The position numbers and the translations under genes are program-made. Shown piece by piece: positions 1 through 6,098 of a stretch of DNA of 7,753 nucleotides. The number at the start of each line of letters is the position of its first letter. Within the stretch, counting starts at the first letter, position 1. The notes under the pieces are model-generated. The model saw only the letters and a program-made list of their open reading frames with translations. It ran no database searches and was not told the origin of the DNA. The DNA comes from Verrucomicrobia bacterium GWC2_42_7 (GTDB lineage Bacteria; Verrucomicrobiota; Verrucomicrobiia; Opitutales; GWC2-42-7-A), in NCBI GenBank assembly GCA_001831055.1, contig MIDO01000019.1, forward strand, positions 1 through 7,753, read 5' to 3'.

Positions 1-16
1 ACACAAGAGGAGGGCA

Positions 17-53
17 AGTGGCGAAAACTTTTCTTTTCGCGGGAAAAGAAAGG
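17..53 (+). repeat. Pyrimidine-rich hairpin repeat, copy 1
   Basis: Bases 28-38 pair with 43-53 (one G-T wobble) around a 4-base loop. The 5' part, GTGGCGAAAAC then TTTTCTTTTCGCG, resembles the repeats at 2778-2810, 2953-2992, 4459-4492 and 6962-7002. All share the pattern G-rich, GAAAAC or GGAAACC, a CTTTCTTTT run, then GAGGAAAAG or similar. An alternative small hairpin, GCGAAAA (21-27) with TTTTCGC (34-40), is also possible. The role is unknown; it is a member of a dispersed intergenic family. Confidence 0.55.
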
Positions 54-71
54 GGAAGACCCCTAAAAACC

Positions 72-112
72 GCGAGGAAACTGCTTTTATTCGCATAAAA
101 GCATTTCCCCGC
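72..112. repeat. Strong inverted repeat (hairpin)
   Basis: Bases 72-90 pair with 95-112 around a 4-base TCGC loop, with one bulged C at 81 and one mismatch at 75/109. The stem is about 17 bp and GC-rich at its base. No T-run follows it, so it is not a classical intrinsic terminator. It lies between two other hairpins and could belong to a structured transcript 3' end or to a dispersed repeat element. Confidence 0.6.
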
Positions 113-134
113 ACCCCTTCCGAAAAGGAGGCTA

Positions 135-175
135 TCTGCGCTCAATAAGTTCTTTCAGAACTTGTTAAGCGCAGA
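135..175. repeat. 19-bp inverted repeat (hairpin)
   Basis: Bases 135-153 pair with 157-175 around a 3-base loop, with one C-A mismatch and one T-G wobble. The geometry (about 19-bp stem, very short loop, no adjacent long T-run) matches the palindromes at 1076-1116, 2892-2929, 4544-4586 and 6775-6813, but the apex sequence differs (AAGTTCT/AGAACTT instead of AAAATC/GATTTT). It may be a divergent member of the same class or an unrelated terminator for a gene left of the window. Confidence 0.65.
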
Positions 176-421
176 CGTAATTCAATCATAATATATCCTG
201 AATCCATCTTCATTTTTCCGAAAAATAGGGTTTTTAGTGGTGTCTAGGTTTTCGTACTTTCCCAAGAAACACTTTTAATAATCGTATAATAAAAACTAGG
301 GAAACTCGTTTTTGTTGTTTTGAACGCACAAGATGATTTTCAGCAATCTCTAAATAAATAAAAAAGTCTTGACAAGGAGCTATATCTTCACCTCCATGTA
401 AAACTCTATTTTTAAGCTATA

Positions 422-434
422 TAGGGTATCCCTA
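422..434. promoter_or_regulatory. Short palindrome before the small gene, possible operator
   Basis: TAGGGTATCCCTA is a palindrome with two 5-base arms, centred 28 bases before the ATG at 456 and followed directly by a second CCCTA. Its position would suit a regulator binding near the promoter or 5' leader. There is no independent evidence of binding and a 10-base symmetric site can arise by chance, so this is only a candidate. Confidence 0.2.
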
Positions 435-455
435 ACCCTAAAAAGCACAAAGTCT

Positions 456-692
456 ATGAAACCAAAAAATACCAAAGAGAATATACCGCAACAGGTTCCT
501 GTCGATTCGCTCACGGAACAGGAGCGCAACGTGATGATGACGTTTATACGAGTATGTGTTCTAGATGAATACGCTCCTGACGACGGCCGCACTGTTAGAC
601 AACTCGGTGCAGAGGAATTAAAGATTGATTCTGCTGAATTGGATAAGATTCTTGCCCAGTTGACCGCCAAAGGTTGGCTGAAAGAAGAGTGA
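456..692 (+). CDS. Small hypothetical protein, 78 aa
   Basis: I do not recognise this protein. It starts at an ATG without an obvious Shine-Dalgarno sequence and ends at TGA 690-692. It is soluble and charged: a polar N-terminus (residues 1-16) precedes a predicted helical body (about 18-76) containing LTEQERNVMMTFIRV, an acidic linker DEYAPDDGRT, and the segment SAELDKILAQLTAKGWLKEE. The pattern of helix, short turn, helix and a terminal GWL resembles small winged-helix DNA-binding domains, but no recognition motif is clear enough to assign it. No signal peptide or membrane segment is visible. It stands alone, with long non-coding DNA on both sides. The reverse-strand frame over the same bases is less protein-like, so I prefer this one, with moderate certainty that it is a real gene. 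Confidence 0.55.
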   Translation: MKPKNTKENIPQQVPVDSLTEQERNVMMTFIRVCVLDEYAPDDGRTVRQLGAEELKIDSAELDKILAQLTAKGWLKEE

Positions 693-1011
693 GCGATAGC
701 TATATAATTTACTGTGGTAAACTAAATTTCTATTGACGATGCCGGATTTTTGGGAAAAACCAATGATCGGGCAAAAAAATCTTTAAAAATTTTCGAATTT
801 GTTTGGCGCCACAAGATAGGGTTCTTTCCTGCTCTTGAGAACAACCGTCTGTTTGCATCAATAGATTTTTAGCTCAGCATATAACTTCGCCAGCGACTGC
901 ACTTAACGCCATTGGACGACCTTTTTCTCCCTTCTGCTTATCCTGCCTATGTTACATATGTGATTTTTCAGTTGAATAAACGCAATAATGTATTAATAAG
1001 TATTACTTTTT

Positions 1012-1037
1012 ATAGTTAAATCTATTGAGAATCGGGG
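1012..1037 (+). repeat. Direct repeat ATAGTTAAATYTATTRAGAATS, copy 1
   Basis: ATAGTTAAAT then CTATTGAGAATCGGGG matches 4606-4631 (ATAGTTAAAT then TTATTAAGAATGGAGG) at 22 of 26 positions without gaps. Both copies sit in intergenic DNA close to a dispersed palindrome: 39 bases before the one at 1076 and 20 bases after the one at 4586. The role is unknown. Confidence 0.45.
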
Positions 1038-1075
1038 TATGTCGCTGTTCACTTTTAAGAGTGTGATGCGGTATC

Positions 1076-1116
1076 TATTTTGCGATCAAGGTCTATAAGA
1101 TTTTGATCGCAAAATA
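1076..1116 (+). repeat. Dispersed palindrome, copy 1
   Basis: Bases 1076-1094 pair with 1098-1116 (two G-T wobbles) around a 3-base loop. The apex TAAGATTTTGATCGC is shared with the palindromes at 2892-2929, 6775-6813 and, on the reverse strand, 4544-4586. The outer stem here reads ATTTTGCGATC/GATCGCAAAAT and differs from the other copies on both sides at once. It lies 384 bases after the small gene and 104 bases before the ketosynthase, so a simple terminator role for a nearby gene is not obvious. Confidence 0.7.
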
Positions 1117-1219
1117 CTTCACTTTCCCTGGCAAAAAAGGTCCTTGGGCCTCGACTCTCAACTCGATTAATTATAAAATTTAACACAATGCATTTTTATT
1201 AAAAGGGTTCCTCTACATC

Positions 1220-2458
1220 ATGGATTTAAACGACAGAATTGTAATTACGGGAATTGGTTTAACCGCGCCAAACGGAAATAACCTTAGCGAATACCGAAAA
1301 AATCTCCTTGATGGAAAAGCTAACATACAACGCATCGAGACGCGTTACATGGGACCTGTTTTGGCCGGCGTTTGCAATTTCGACCCGCTTCGATATCAGA
1401 CAAAAAAAGAAATCCGCAATGGAACACGAGCGGGTAGCATAGGCATTTATTGCGCACATGAGGCCATCCGCGATTCTGGTGTTGACTGGCAAGGAATTGA
1501 TAGATCTAGGGTTGGTATTTACGAGGGAATAACCGAACATGGCAACGTGGAAACGGAAAATGAGATCTATAATATTTCTCAGTTCAACTACGATACCAAG
1601 TATTGGAGTCACCACCACAATCCACGGACAGTCGCAAACAATCCAGCTGGAGAAGTCTCTATTAACCTAAAAATCACAGGACCGCATTACACCATAGGCG
1701 CTGCCTGCGCTGCAGGAAATGCTGGATTGATTCACGGGGTTCAAATGCTACGACTAAAGGAAATCGATTTTGCGCTTGCAGGCGGAGTCAGTGAAAGTAT
1801 CCACACCTTTGGAATCTTTGCCGCATTTAGGAGCCAGGGAGCACTTGGGGAACACAACGAACCTAATAAAGCAAGTCGGCCATTTGATACCGCTCGAAAT
1901 GGTATAGTTGTGAGCGAAGGGGGATGCATCTATACACTTGAACGTCTGGAAGATGCCTTAAAACGCAAAGCAAAGATTTATGGGGAAATTGTAGGCTACG
2001 GATTGAATTCAGATGCCACGGATACCGTACTTCCAAACCCCGAAAGACAAGCAGAGTGTATACAACTTGCCCTAAAGAAAGCAGGGCTCCATCCAAAGGA
2101 TATCCATTTAGTCAATACTCACGCAACTTCAACTAACCAAGGGGACATACAGGAATGCGAAGCCTTACGTCAAATTTTTAAGGACTGTCCTCATACGTAT
2201 TTTAATAATACGAAAAGTTTTATTGGACATGCAATGGGGGCAGCAGGCGCACTCGAACTTGCAGGGAACCTCCCTTCTTTCGAAGATGCAACAATTCATG
2301 CAACAATTAATGTAGATAATCTTGACCCAGCGTGCGAATTAAACAATTTGGTTATAAATAAACCTTTAAAAGTTAACAACGTGGATACGATCCTTAATAA
2401 CTCTTTTGGGATGTTAGGGATTAATTCTGTCGTCATAATAAAGAAATACATTTATTAA
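1220..2458 (+). CDS. Beta-ketoacyl-ACP synthase, FabF-like (412 aa)
   Basis: It should catalyse decarboxylative Claisen condensation of an acyl chain with malonyl-ACP in the cytoplasm. The thiolase fold is complete and of usual KAS II length. Visible residues are nucleophile Cys163 in GAACAAGN, His301 in NTHATSTNQGD, and Lys332/His337 in TKSFIGHAMGAAGALE, so the Cys-His-His triad is intact and this is not a chain-length-factor pseudo-KS. The C-terminal gating loop, GFGGTN in typical FabF, reads GMLGIN (397-402), so the acyl pocket gate is altered. The ATG start gives the expected IVITGIG first strand; only a weak AAAGGG lies about 12 bases upstream. The acyl carrier gene begins 15 bases after its stop, suggesting one transcript. 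The outlying motifs and the carrier/oxidoreductase context argue for secondary lipid or polyene synthesis rather than housekeeping FabF. The exact substrate cannot be read from sequence. Confidence 0.9.
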   Translation: MDLNDRIVITGIGLTAPNGNNLSEYRKNLLDGKANIQRIETRYMGPVLAGVCNFDPLRYQTKKEIRNGTRAGSIGIYCAHEAIRDSGVDWQGIDRSRVGIYEGITEHGNVETENEIYNISQFNYDTKYWSHHHNPRTVANNPAGEVSINLKITGPHYTIGAACAAGNAGLIHGVQMLRLKEIDFALAGGVSESIHTFGIFAAFRSQGALGEHNEPNKASRPFDTARNGIVVSEGGCIYTLERLEDALKRKAKIYGEIVGYGLNSDATDTVLPNPERQAECIQLALKKAGLHPKDIHLVNTHATSTNQGDIQECEALRQIFKDCPHTYFNNTKSFIGHAMGAAGALELAGNLPSFEDATIHATINVDNLDPACELNNLVINKPLKVNNVDTILNNSFGMLGINSVVIIKKYIY

Positions 2459-2473
2459 TCTCACAACTATTCA

Positions 2474-2725
2474 ATGAAAGCAGAAGATATCAAAAAGATC
2501 ATATTGAATATAATTTCAGAGATTGCTCCCGATGAAGACTTGAGCAATATCAAAGAAGAAGTGCGCCTACGAGACCAACTCGCCCTGGACTCCATGGACT
2601 TTCTCGACATCGTTATGGAATTACGAAAGAAATATGGCATCGAAGTCCCAGAAGGGGATTACATCCACCTTGCATCGCTAGAGAGTTGCATAAAATACCT
2701 TCTTCCAAAATTCAATAGGACTTAA
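2474..2725 (+). CDS. Acyl carrier protein (83 aa)
   Basis: A discrete carrier protein that would hold acyl intermediates on a 4'-phosphopantetheine arm. Ser40 in LALDSMDFLDIV is the attachment site; the usual G-A-D-S-L reads A-L-D-S-M here. The four-helix pattern is clear: helix 1 at about 3-18, the loop with LRDQL before Ser40, helix 2 DSMDFLDIVMELRKKYG, and a C-terminal helix ASLESCIKYLLPKF. It is acidic like most ACPs and of normal length. It starts 15 bases after the ketosynthase stop without a visible Shine-Dalgarno sequence, so it is probably cotranscribed and perhaps translationally coupled. The non-standard motif and its partner genes suggest a pathway-dedicated carrier rather than the primary AcpP. 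No phosphopantetheinyl transferase is present here, so loading must use one encoded elsewhere. Confidence 0.9.
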   Translation: MKAEDIKKIILNIISEIAPDEDLSNIKEEVRLRDQLALDSMDFLDIVMELRKKYGIEVPEGDYIHLASLESCIKYLLPKFNRT

Positions 2726-2777
2726 GCGTTTTTTGCATCCCAAGAGAGGGTCCTCCAAGCGTGGTAACGAGAAGTAA

Positions 2778-2810
2778 AGGTGCGAAAACCTTTCTTTTGC
2801 GAGAAAAGGA
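2778..2810 (+). repeat. Pyrimidine-rich repeat, copy 2
   Basis: AGGTGCGAAAACCTTTCTTT then TGCGAGAAAAGGA closely matches 17-53 and resembles 4459-4492. An 18-base inverted relative lies at 4633-4650 (AAGGAAAAGGTTTTCGCA), just before the phosphatase stop codon. Its own hairpin potential is imperfect. It lies 53 bases after the acyl carrier stop codon. Confidence 0.5.
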
Positions 2811-2891
2811 GTCTAAAAAATTTTGGAAAACCCAGTCCCAAAAGGAGCCTTGACCCTATCTGGAGCAGGAACAAATTGATACAATCATCCT

Positions 2892-2948
2892 ATCGCCTAA
2901 CTAAAATCGCAAGATTTTGATTAGGCGATCATTAGTTTTTCTTGGGAA
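2892..2948 (+). repeat. Dispersed palindrome, copy 2, with T-rich tail
   Basis: Bases 2892-2908 pair with 2913-2929 around a GCAA loop of GNRA type, with one C-A mismatch (2901/2920) and one T-G wobble. The outer stem is ATCGCCTAA/TTAGGCGAT, unlike the other copies, while the apex AAGATTTTGAT is shared. The tail CATTAGTTTTTCTTGGGAAG aligns with the tails at 6813-6834 and, reversed, at 4523-4546. Lying after the acyl carrier gene with a T-run to its right, it could end that transcript, although the T-run begins about 6 bases beyond the stem. Confidence 0.7.
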
Positions 2949-2952
2949 GGCT

Positions 2953-2992
2953 CCGGAAACCTTTCTTTTCCCTCAAAAAGAAAGGTTTCCGG
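2953..2992 (+). repeat. Perfect 17-bp hairpin before the oxidoreductase gene
   Basis: Bases 2953-2969 (CCGGAAACCTTTCTTTT) pair without mismatch with 2976-2992 around a 6-base CCCTCA loop. It ends 22 bases before the TTG start of the oxidoreductase. It is the cleanest member of the pyrimidine-rich repeat family and parallels the less perfect hairpin at 6962-7002. In a transcript reading through from the carrier gene it would form a very stable 5' structure close to the start codon. No T-run follows. Confidence 0.7.
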
Positions 2993-3014
2993 ATTACTTT
3001 AACTTGAGATAATT

Positions 3015-4439
3015 TTGAAATTACAAGTGATTGCTTCTTCTCATTATGATACGATTGTGATAGGTGCAGGGATGTCTGGGCTAGCGGCCGGGATCCGGTT
3101 GGCGATGTTTGACAAGAAGGTTCTTATTGTTGAAAAGCACCACACCTCTGGGGGGTTAAATAGTTTTTATACGCGTAATCTTCGAAAATACGATGTGGGT
3201 TTGCATGCGCTTACAAACTATGTTCCGTCGCATATAAAAGGGTCTCCTTTGGCCAAACTACTCAGGCAATTGCGCATTTCTCGGGAAGAATTGGGTCTTT
3301 GCGAGCAAATGGGATCGTCTATAAAGTCCAATGGTCGCTGCCTTCGTTTTAACAACCATTTTGAGCTATTAGAATCAGAAGTTGCTCGCGAATTTCCACA
3401 CGAAGTCGATGGTTTTCAAAAACTTTTATCGTTTATTAAAAATTTTAATGAACTTTCATTGGATAACCTAGAAGCATCCACCGTCGCTACCATTAAACTT
3501 TTCATAAAAGACCCAGAGCTGATCAACATGATCCTCTTACCCCTCTTTTACTACGGAAGTTCTCAGGAAAACGATATGGATTTGAACCAGTTCGTTATCA
3601 TGTTCAAATCTATTTTCTTGGAAGGCTTTTGTAAACCCCAAGAGGGCGTACGTCGCATTATTAGACTTTTAACTCATAAATATCGAATGCTTGGTGGGGG
3701 CAAGCTCATGAATTGCGCAGTCAAACGCATTATCATTGACAAGAACAAAGCCATTGCAATAGAACTTGCTGATGGACAACAAGTTACAGCAAACACAATT
3801 CTTTCTTCTGCAGGTGCCATCGAAACACAACAACTATGCCATCCGACACCCCCTATCGATCCCACCAATATCGGTCAACTTTCGTTCGTAGAAGCCATCT
3901 TATCCATCAAAACACTGCCGCGGAATTGGGGATTCAAAGATACCATTATTTTCTTTAATAACAACAAAGAGCTTTCCTACAGGAAGCCACAAACAATGGT
4001 GGACGAAGGCAGTGGCGTCATTTGCTTCCCTGAAAATTACCAATTCCTTGAAGAAAGGTTGCCACAGGAAGGCTCGATCCGAATGACATTACTTGCCAAT
4101 TATGATCTGTGGAATAATCTCACCCCAGCGCTCTACAGAGAGACAAAAGAAAAAGTCTTAAAAAGCCTCGTAAATGTTCTAAAAGAAATATTACCAGGAA
4201 GTAACCAACTGCTAGAAGGTCAACTTATTGACACAGACTTGTTCACTCCGCTTACAATCAAACGATTTACGGGACACATGAATGGCGCCGTCTATGGCTG
4301 CCCACACAAATTCCGTCACGGCCAGACACCCTACGAGAACCTCTTCCTTTGCGGAACAGACCAAGGTTTTTTAGGAATTGTAGGTTCAATCCTCAGCGGT
4401 ATTTCCATGGCAAACCTCCATATCCTTAAAGAAAAATAA
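3015..4439 (+). CDS. FAD-dependent phytoene desaturase/CrtISO-like oxidoreductase (474 aa)
   Basis: A flavoprotein of the amine oxidase/phytoene desaturase superfamily, which desaturates, isomerises or saturates polyene and lipid chains. The N-terminal dinucleotide fold is YDTIVIGAGMSGLAAGIRLA (11-30), with Gly17, Gly19, Gly22 and acidic Glu40 ending the second strand. SGGLNSF (45-51) is the usual flavin phosphate motif. The C-terminal FAD motif NLFLCGTDQGFLGIVGSILSG resembles CrtISO and retinol saturase. No cleavable signal is present; association with membranes is likely but peripheral. An in-frame stop at 3000-3002 limits the N-terminus, leaving TTG at 3015 or GTG at 3027; no ATG occurs before the one inside the FAD motif, and neither start has a clear Shine-Dalgarno sequence. 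It follows the ketosynthase and carrier genes on the same strand, so an ACP-bound or released polyene is a plausible substrate. It may be separately transcribed because of the 289-base gap. Confidence 0.88.
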   Translation: MKLQVIASSHYDTIVIGAGMSGLAAGIRLAMFDKKVLIVEKHHTSGGLNSFYTRNLRKYDVGLHALTNYVPSHIKGSPLAKLLRQLRISREELGLCEQMGSSIKSNGRCLRFNNHFELLESEVAREFPHEVDGFQKLLSFIKNFNELSLDNLEASTVATIKLFIKDPELINMILLPLFYYGSSQENDMDLNQFVIMFKSIFLEGFCKPQEGVRRIIRLLTHKYRMLGGGKLMNCAVKRIIIDKNKAIAIELADGQQVTANTILSSAGAIETQQLCHPTPPIDPTNIGQLSFVEAILSIKTLPRNWGFKDTIIFFNNNKELSYRKPQTMVDEGSGVICFPENYQFLEERLPQEGSIRMTLLANYDLWNNLTPALYRETKEKVLKSLVNVLKEILPGSNQLLEGQLIDTDLFTPLTIKRFTGHMNGAVYGCPHKFRHGQTPYENLFLCGTDQGFLGIVGSILSGISMANLHILKEK

Positions 4440-4458
4440 AAAGCACGTGGAGAGGGAT

Positions 4459-4492
4459 AAGGTGAGGAAACCCTTCTTTCTGAGGAAAAGAA
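4459..4492 (-). repeat. Pyrimidine-rich repeat, copy 3
   Basis: On the + strand it reads AAGGTGAGGAAACCCTTCTT followed by TCTGAGGAAAAGAA. The reverse complement contains CCTCAGAAAGAAGGGTTTCC, nearly identical to the 3' half of the repeat at 6962-7002. A 6-bp hairpin (4474-4479 with 4487-4492) is possible. It starts 20 bases after the oxidoreductase stop, and a run of A follows on this strand (T on the other). Confidence 0.5.
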
Positions 4493-4543
4493 AAAAAACG
4501 TATAAAATGTATAAAAATTCGCGCTTTCCAAAGAAAAACGATA

Positions 4544-4586
4544 TTACTTAGCGATCAAAATCTTACAGATCTTGATCGCTAAGTAG
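4544..4586 (-). terminator. Dispersed palindrome, copy 3, between convergent genes
   Basis: Bases 4546-4563 pair with 4567-4584 around a TAC loop, with one A-C mismatch (4559/4571); 4544-4545 can extend the stem. Read on the minus strand it shows the shared apex TAAGATTTTGATCGC and then the tail CGTTTTTCTTTGGAAAG. It sits between the convergent stop codons of the oxidoreductase (4439) and the phosphatase (4677). The minus-strand T-run makes a terminator for the phosphatase operon reasonable, and the palindrome could act in both directions. Its relatives elsewhere are not all placed as terminators. Confidence 0.5.
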
Positions 4587-4605
4587 TTTCTAATCAAAAG
4601 GTTCC

Positions 4606-4631
4606 ATAGTTAAATTTATTAAGAATGGAGG
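4606..4631 (+). repeat. Direct repeat ATAGTTAAATYTATTRAGAATS, copy 2
   Basis: Second copy of the motif at 1012-1037, with 22 of 26 identical bases. It sits between the palindrome at 4544-4586 and the phosphatase stop codon. Its orientation relative to the neighbouring palindrome is opposite to that of copy 1. Confidence 0.45.
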
Positions 4632-4676
4632 GAAGGAAAAGGTTTTCGCAACTTCTTACGACTTAACTTGCCTTTG

Positions 4677-6098
4677 CTATGTATACTTTACCGTAATGAG
4701 GGTACAGTCATCAGCAAGAGGCTTATTGGCAGTGAAGTTGCCAACGTTCTTTATGATAGTATCATTGAGTGCCTTGGCGGAAAGGAAGTGGTTCTCCTGC
4801 AGAAGTAAGGAGAGTCGATTTACCGAAAATTCTTCGTGATTTTGGTTTGTTGCTTCTGTGATTCCGTCTGTATAAAGGATAAAAACGTCTCCTTCCTCAA
4901 ATGAAAATGTTTTATCTTCTACTAAACCTTCAAAGAAAGGCATATTCAACGCATTCATCACAATTCCTTCGGAAACCACCTTTGTTACACCCAATTGGTT
5001 GAACAACAAAGGGTATTCATGGCCGCCACGGGCTACTGTTATTAGCTTTTTCTTTGTGTCTATTACTGCATAAATAATAGTAATGAACATATCTTGAGGT
5101 AGGTGATTGTTCATTTCTTCCGCTAACAGTGTCAGTACTTTTTGTGGGCTTTCATGTTGATAAGCAAAGTGCTTCATGTGAGCATAGCAAATAGTCATCA
5201 GTAGAGAAGCAGGAACTCCCTTTCCGGATACATCCGCAACAACCAGACCAAGGCGGTGATCGGATAACCTAAAGAGCTCGTATAAGTCTCCTCCAACCTG
5301 TTTTGCTGCCTGAAAATAAATGCCGATTTCCAAGTTCTTGATATCTGGCGCATCCCTTGATAGTAACAAGTGCTGGATGTTCTTTGCCAAACTCAAATCA
5401 AAGTCCAGCTTCGATTTTTCTGCCTGGAGATTAATAAGTCCTTTGCTATATAAGGCAAGTGCAGCTTGTTCTGAGAGGGATTTTATGAGAGATAAATCCA
5501 TTTCATCAAAACCCTCGGCATCAGTGGGATTTACCACAGCCAGCACCCCTAATAAAGTTTTTCCAAAACAAATCGGGCTCACGATCAAAGATTTTATCAA
5601 CAAAGCGCTATCTTGGTGTTTTATTATCCGAGGATCATCCAATGCATTTTTGATAACCAAAGACTTTTGAGAGGTAGCCACGCTCCCAATAATATTTTCA
5701 TCCAACTTAAAAACTTCCCCTTTTAGGACTTCCGACAACCACTGAACTCTTGAACCATTAGAAGGTACTGCATCCAGTGGAGTTTTCAGTGGAGGAAATA
5801 AGCCCTCAACAGCTGCACTTTTTAAACAATCTGCTGTTGGATCAAATTCATAAATACACGCACTCATTGCACTGGTTCCAAGCACAGCCCCGTGTACGAT
5901 ACGCCTGAATAATTCACCTTGCGGGACTCCTTGAGCAATCCCTTCATGCAAATGATGCATGAAGTCTAAAACAATACACTGCTCTTGTTCTAGAAGTTGC
6001 CGTTCTTCCTCAAATTTGACCACTAACCGACGTACGGACAAGTATAAAACTAGCATTACAGCCGTTCCTAAAAATAATCCTCCCAGGAATAGAATCAT
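4677..6098 (-). CDS. Membrane-anchored GAF-PP2C (SpoIIE/RsbU-type) serine phosphatase, 473 aa
   Basis: Expected to dephosphorylate a STAS-domain anti-anti-sigma protein and so control a partner-switching pathway. Residues 1-20 form one hydrophobic membrane segment, followed by a basic SVRRLVVK stop-transfer region and a charged helix (28-45) that may be a coiled-coil linker. A GAF-like sensor domain spans about 50-215 (SLVIKNALDDPRI, IVSPICFGKTLLGVLAVVNP). The SpoIIE/PP2C domain covers about 230-473, with metal-binding Asp271 in VGGDLYE, Asp289 in VADVSGKGVPASLL, GGHEYPLLF at 358-366, Asp411 in LYTDGITEA and Asp463/Asp464 in ADDCTLI; all are intact, so it should be active. Its ATG overlaps the TGA of the STAS gene by 4 bases, implying translational coupling. 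Chlamydial RsbU, as I recall it, has a periplasmic sensor; this protein instead has a cytoplasmic GAF domain. The signal it binds cannot be deduced. Confidence 0.9.
   Translation of the reverse strand: MILFLGGLFLGTAVMLVLYLSVRRLVVKFEEERQLLEQEQCIVLDFMHHLHEGIAQGVPQGELFRRIVHGAVLGTSAMSACIYEFDPTADCLKSAAVEGLFPPLKTPLDAVPSNGSRVQWLSEVLKGEVFKLDENIIGSVATSQKSLVIKNALDDPRIIKHQDSALLIKSLIVSPICFGKTLLGVLAVVNPTDAEGFDEMDLSLIKSLSEQAALALYSKGLINLQAEKSKLDFDLSLAKNIQHLLLSRDAPDIKNLEIGIYFQAAKQVGGDLYELFRLSDHRLGLVVADVSGKGVPASLLMTICYAHMKHFAYQHESPQKVLTLLAEEMNNHLPQDMFITIIYAVIDTKKKLITVARGGHEYPLLFNQLGVTKVVSEGIVMNALNMPFFEGLVEDKTFSFEEGDVFILYTDGITEATNQNHEEFSVNRLSLLLQENHFLSAKALNDTIIKNVGNFTANKPLADDCTLITVKYT

Larger units (their letters stand above)
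1..455. other. Gene-free left flank with hairpin cluster
   Basis: I find no convincing coding region here. The first 175 bases hold three consecutive inverted repeats, listed separately. From 176 to 455 the DNA is AT-rich and shows only weak signals: an isolated perfect TATAAT at 285-290 without a recognisable -35 partner, and a short palindrome at 422-434. No tRNA or rRNA is visible. A reverse-strand reading frame over 380-670 has low-complexity, Ser/Arg-rich composition and overlaps the better small gene at 456-692, so I treat it as a shadow. Confidence 0.6.
693..1219. other. Gene-free region upstream of the ketosynthase
   Basis: No coding region or RNA gene is recognisable in these 527 bases. 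They contain the repeated motif at 1012-1037 and the palindrome at 1076-1116. A TATAAA at 1172-1177, about 48 bases before the ketosynthase ATG, could be a -10 element, but nothing close to TTGACA lies 16-18 bases upstream, so the promoter is unproven. The remainder (about 693-1010) is AT-rich with only short, weak inverted repeats. Confidence 0.55.

Noticed and set aside
369..374. Perfect TTGACA as a -35 promoter element for the small gene
   Set aside because: No acceptable -10 hexamer lies 15-19 bases downstream.
380..670. 96-residue reverse-strand open frame
   Set aside because: Ser/Arg/Phe-rich composition without a recognisable fold, and it overlaps the more protein-like small gene on the + strand.
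693..1010. Possible tRNA or other RNA gene in the long intergenic stretch
   Set aside because: GGGTTC- and TAGCTCAG-like strings occur, but no cloverleaf pairing or acceptor stem can be formed around them.
2850..2885. TTGACC with TACAAT as a promoter for the oxidoreductase
   Set aside because: The spacer is 24 bases, too long for a housekeeping promoter.
5320..5670. 116-residue + strand open frame inside the phosphatase gene
   Set aside because: Exact antisense of the GAF-PP2C coding region, whose domain motifs are unambiguous.
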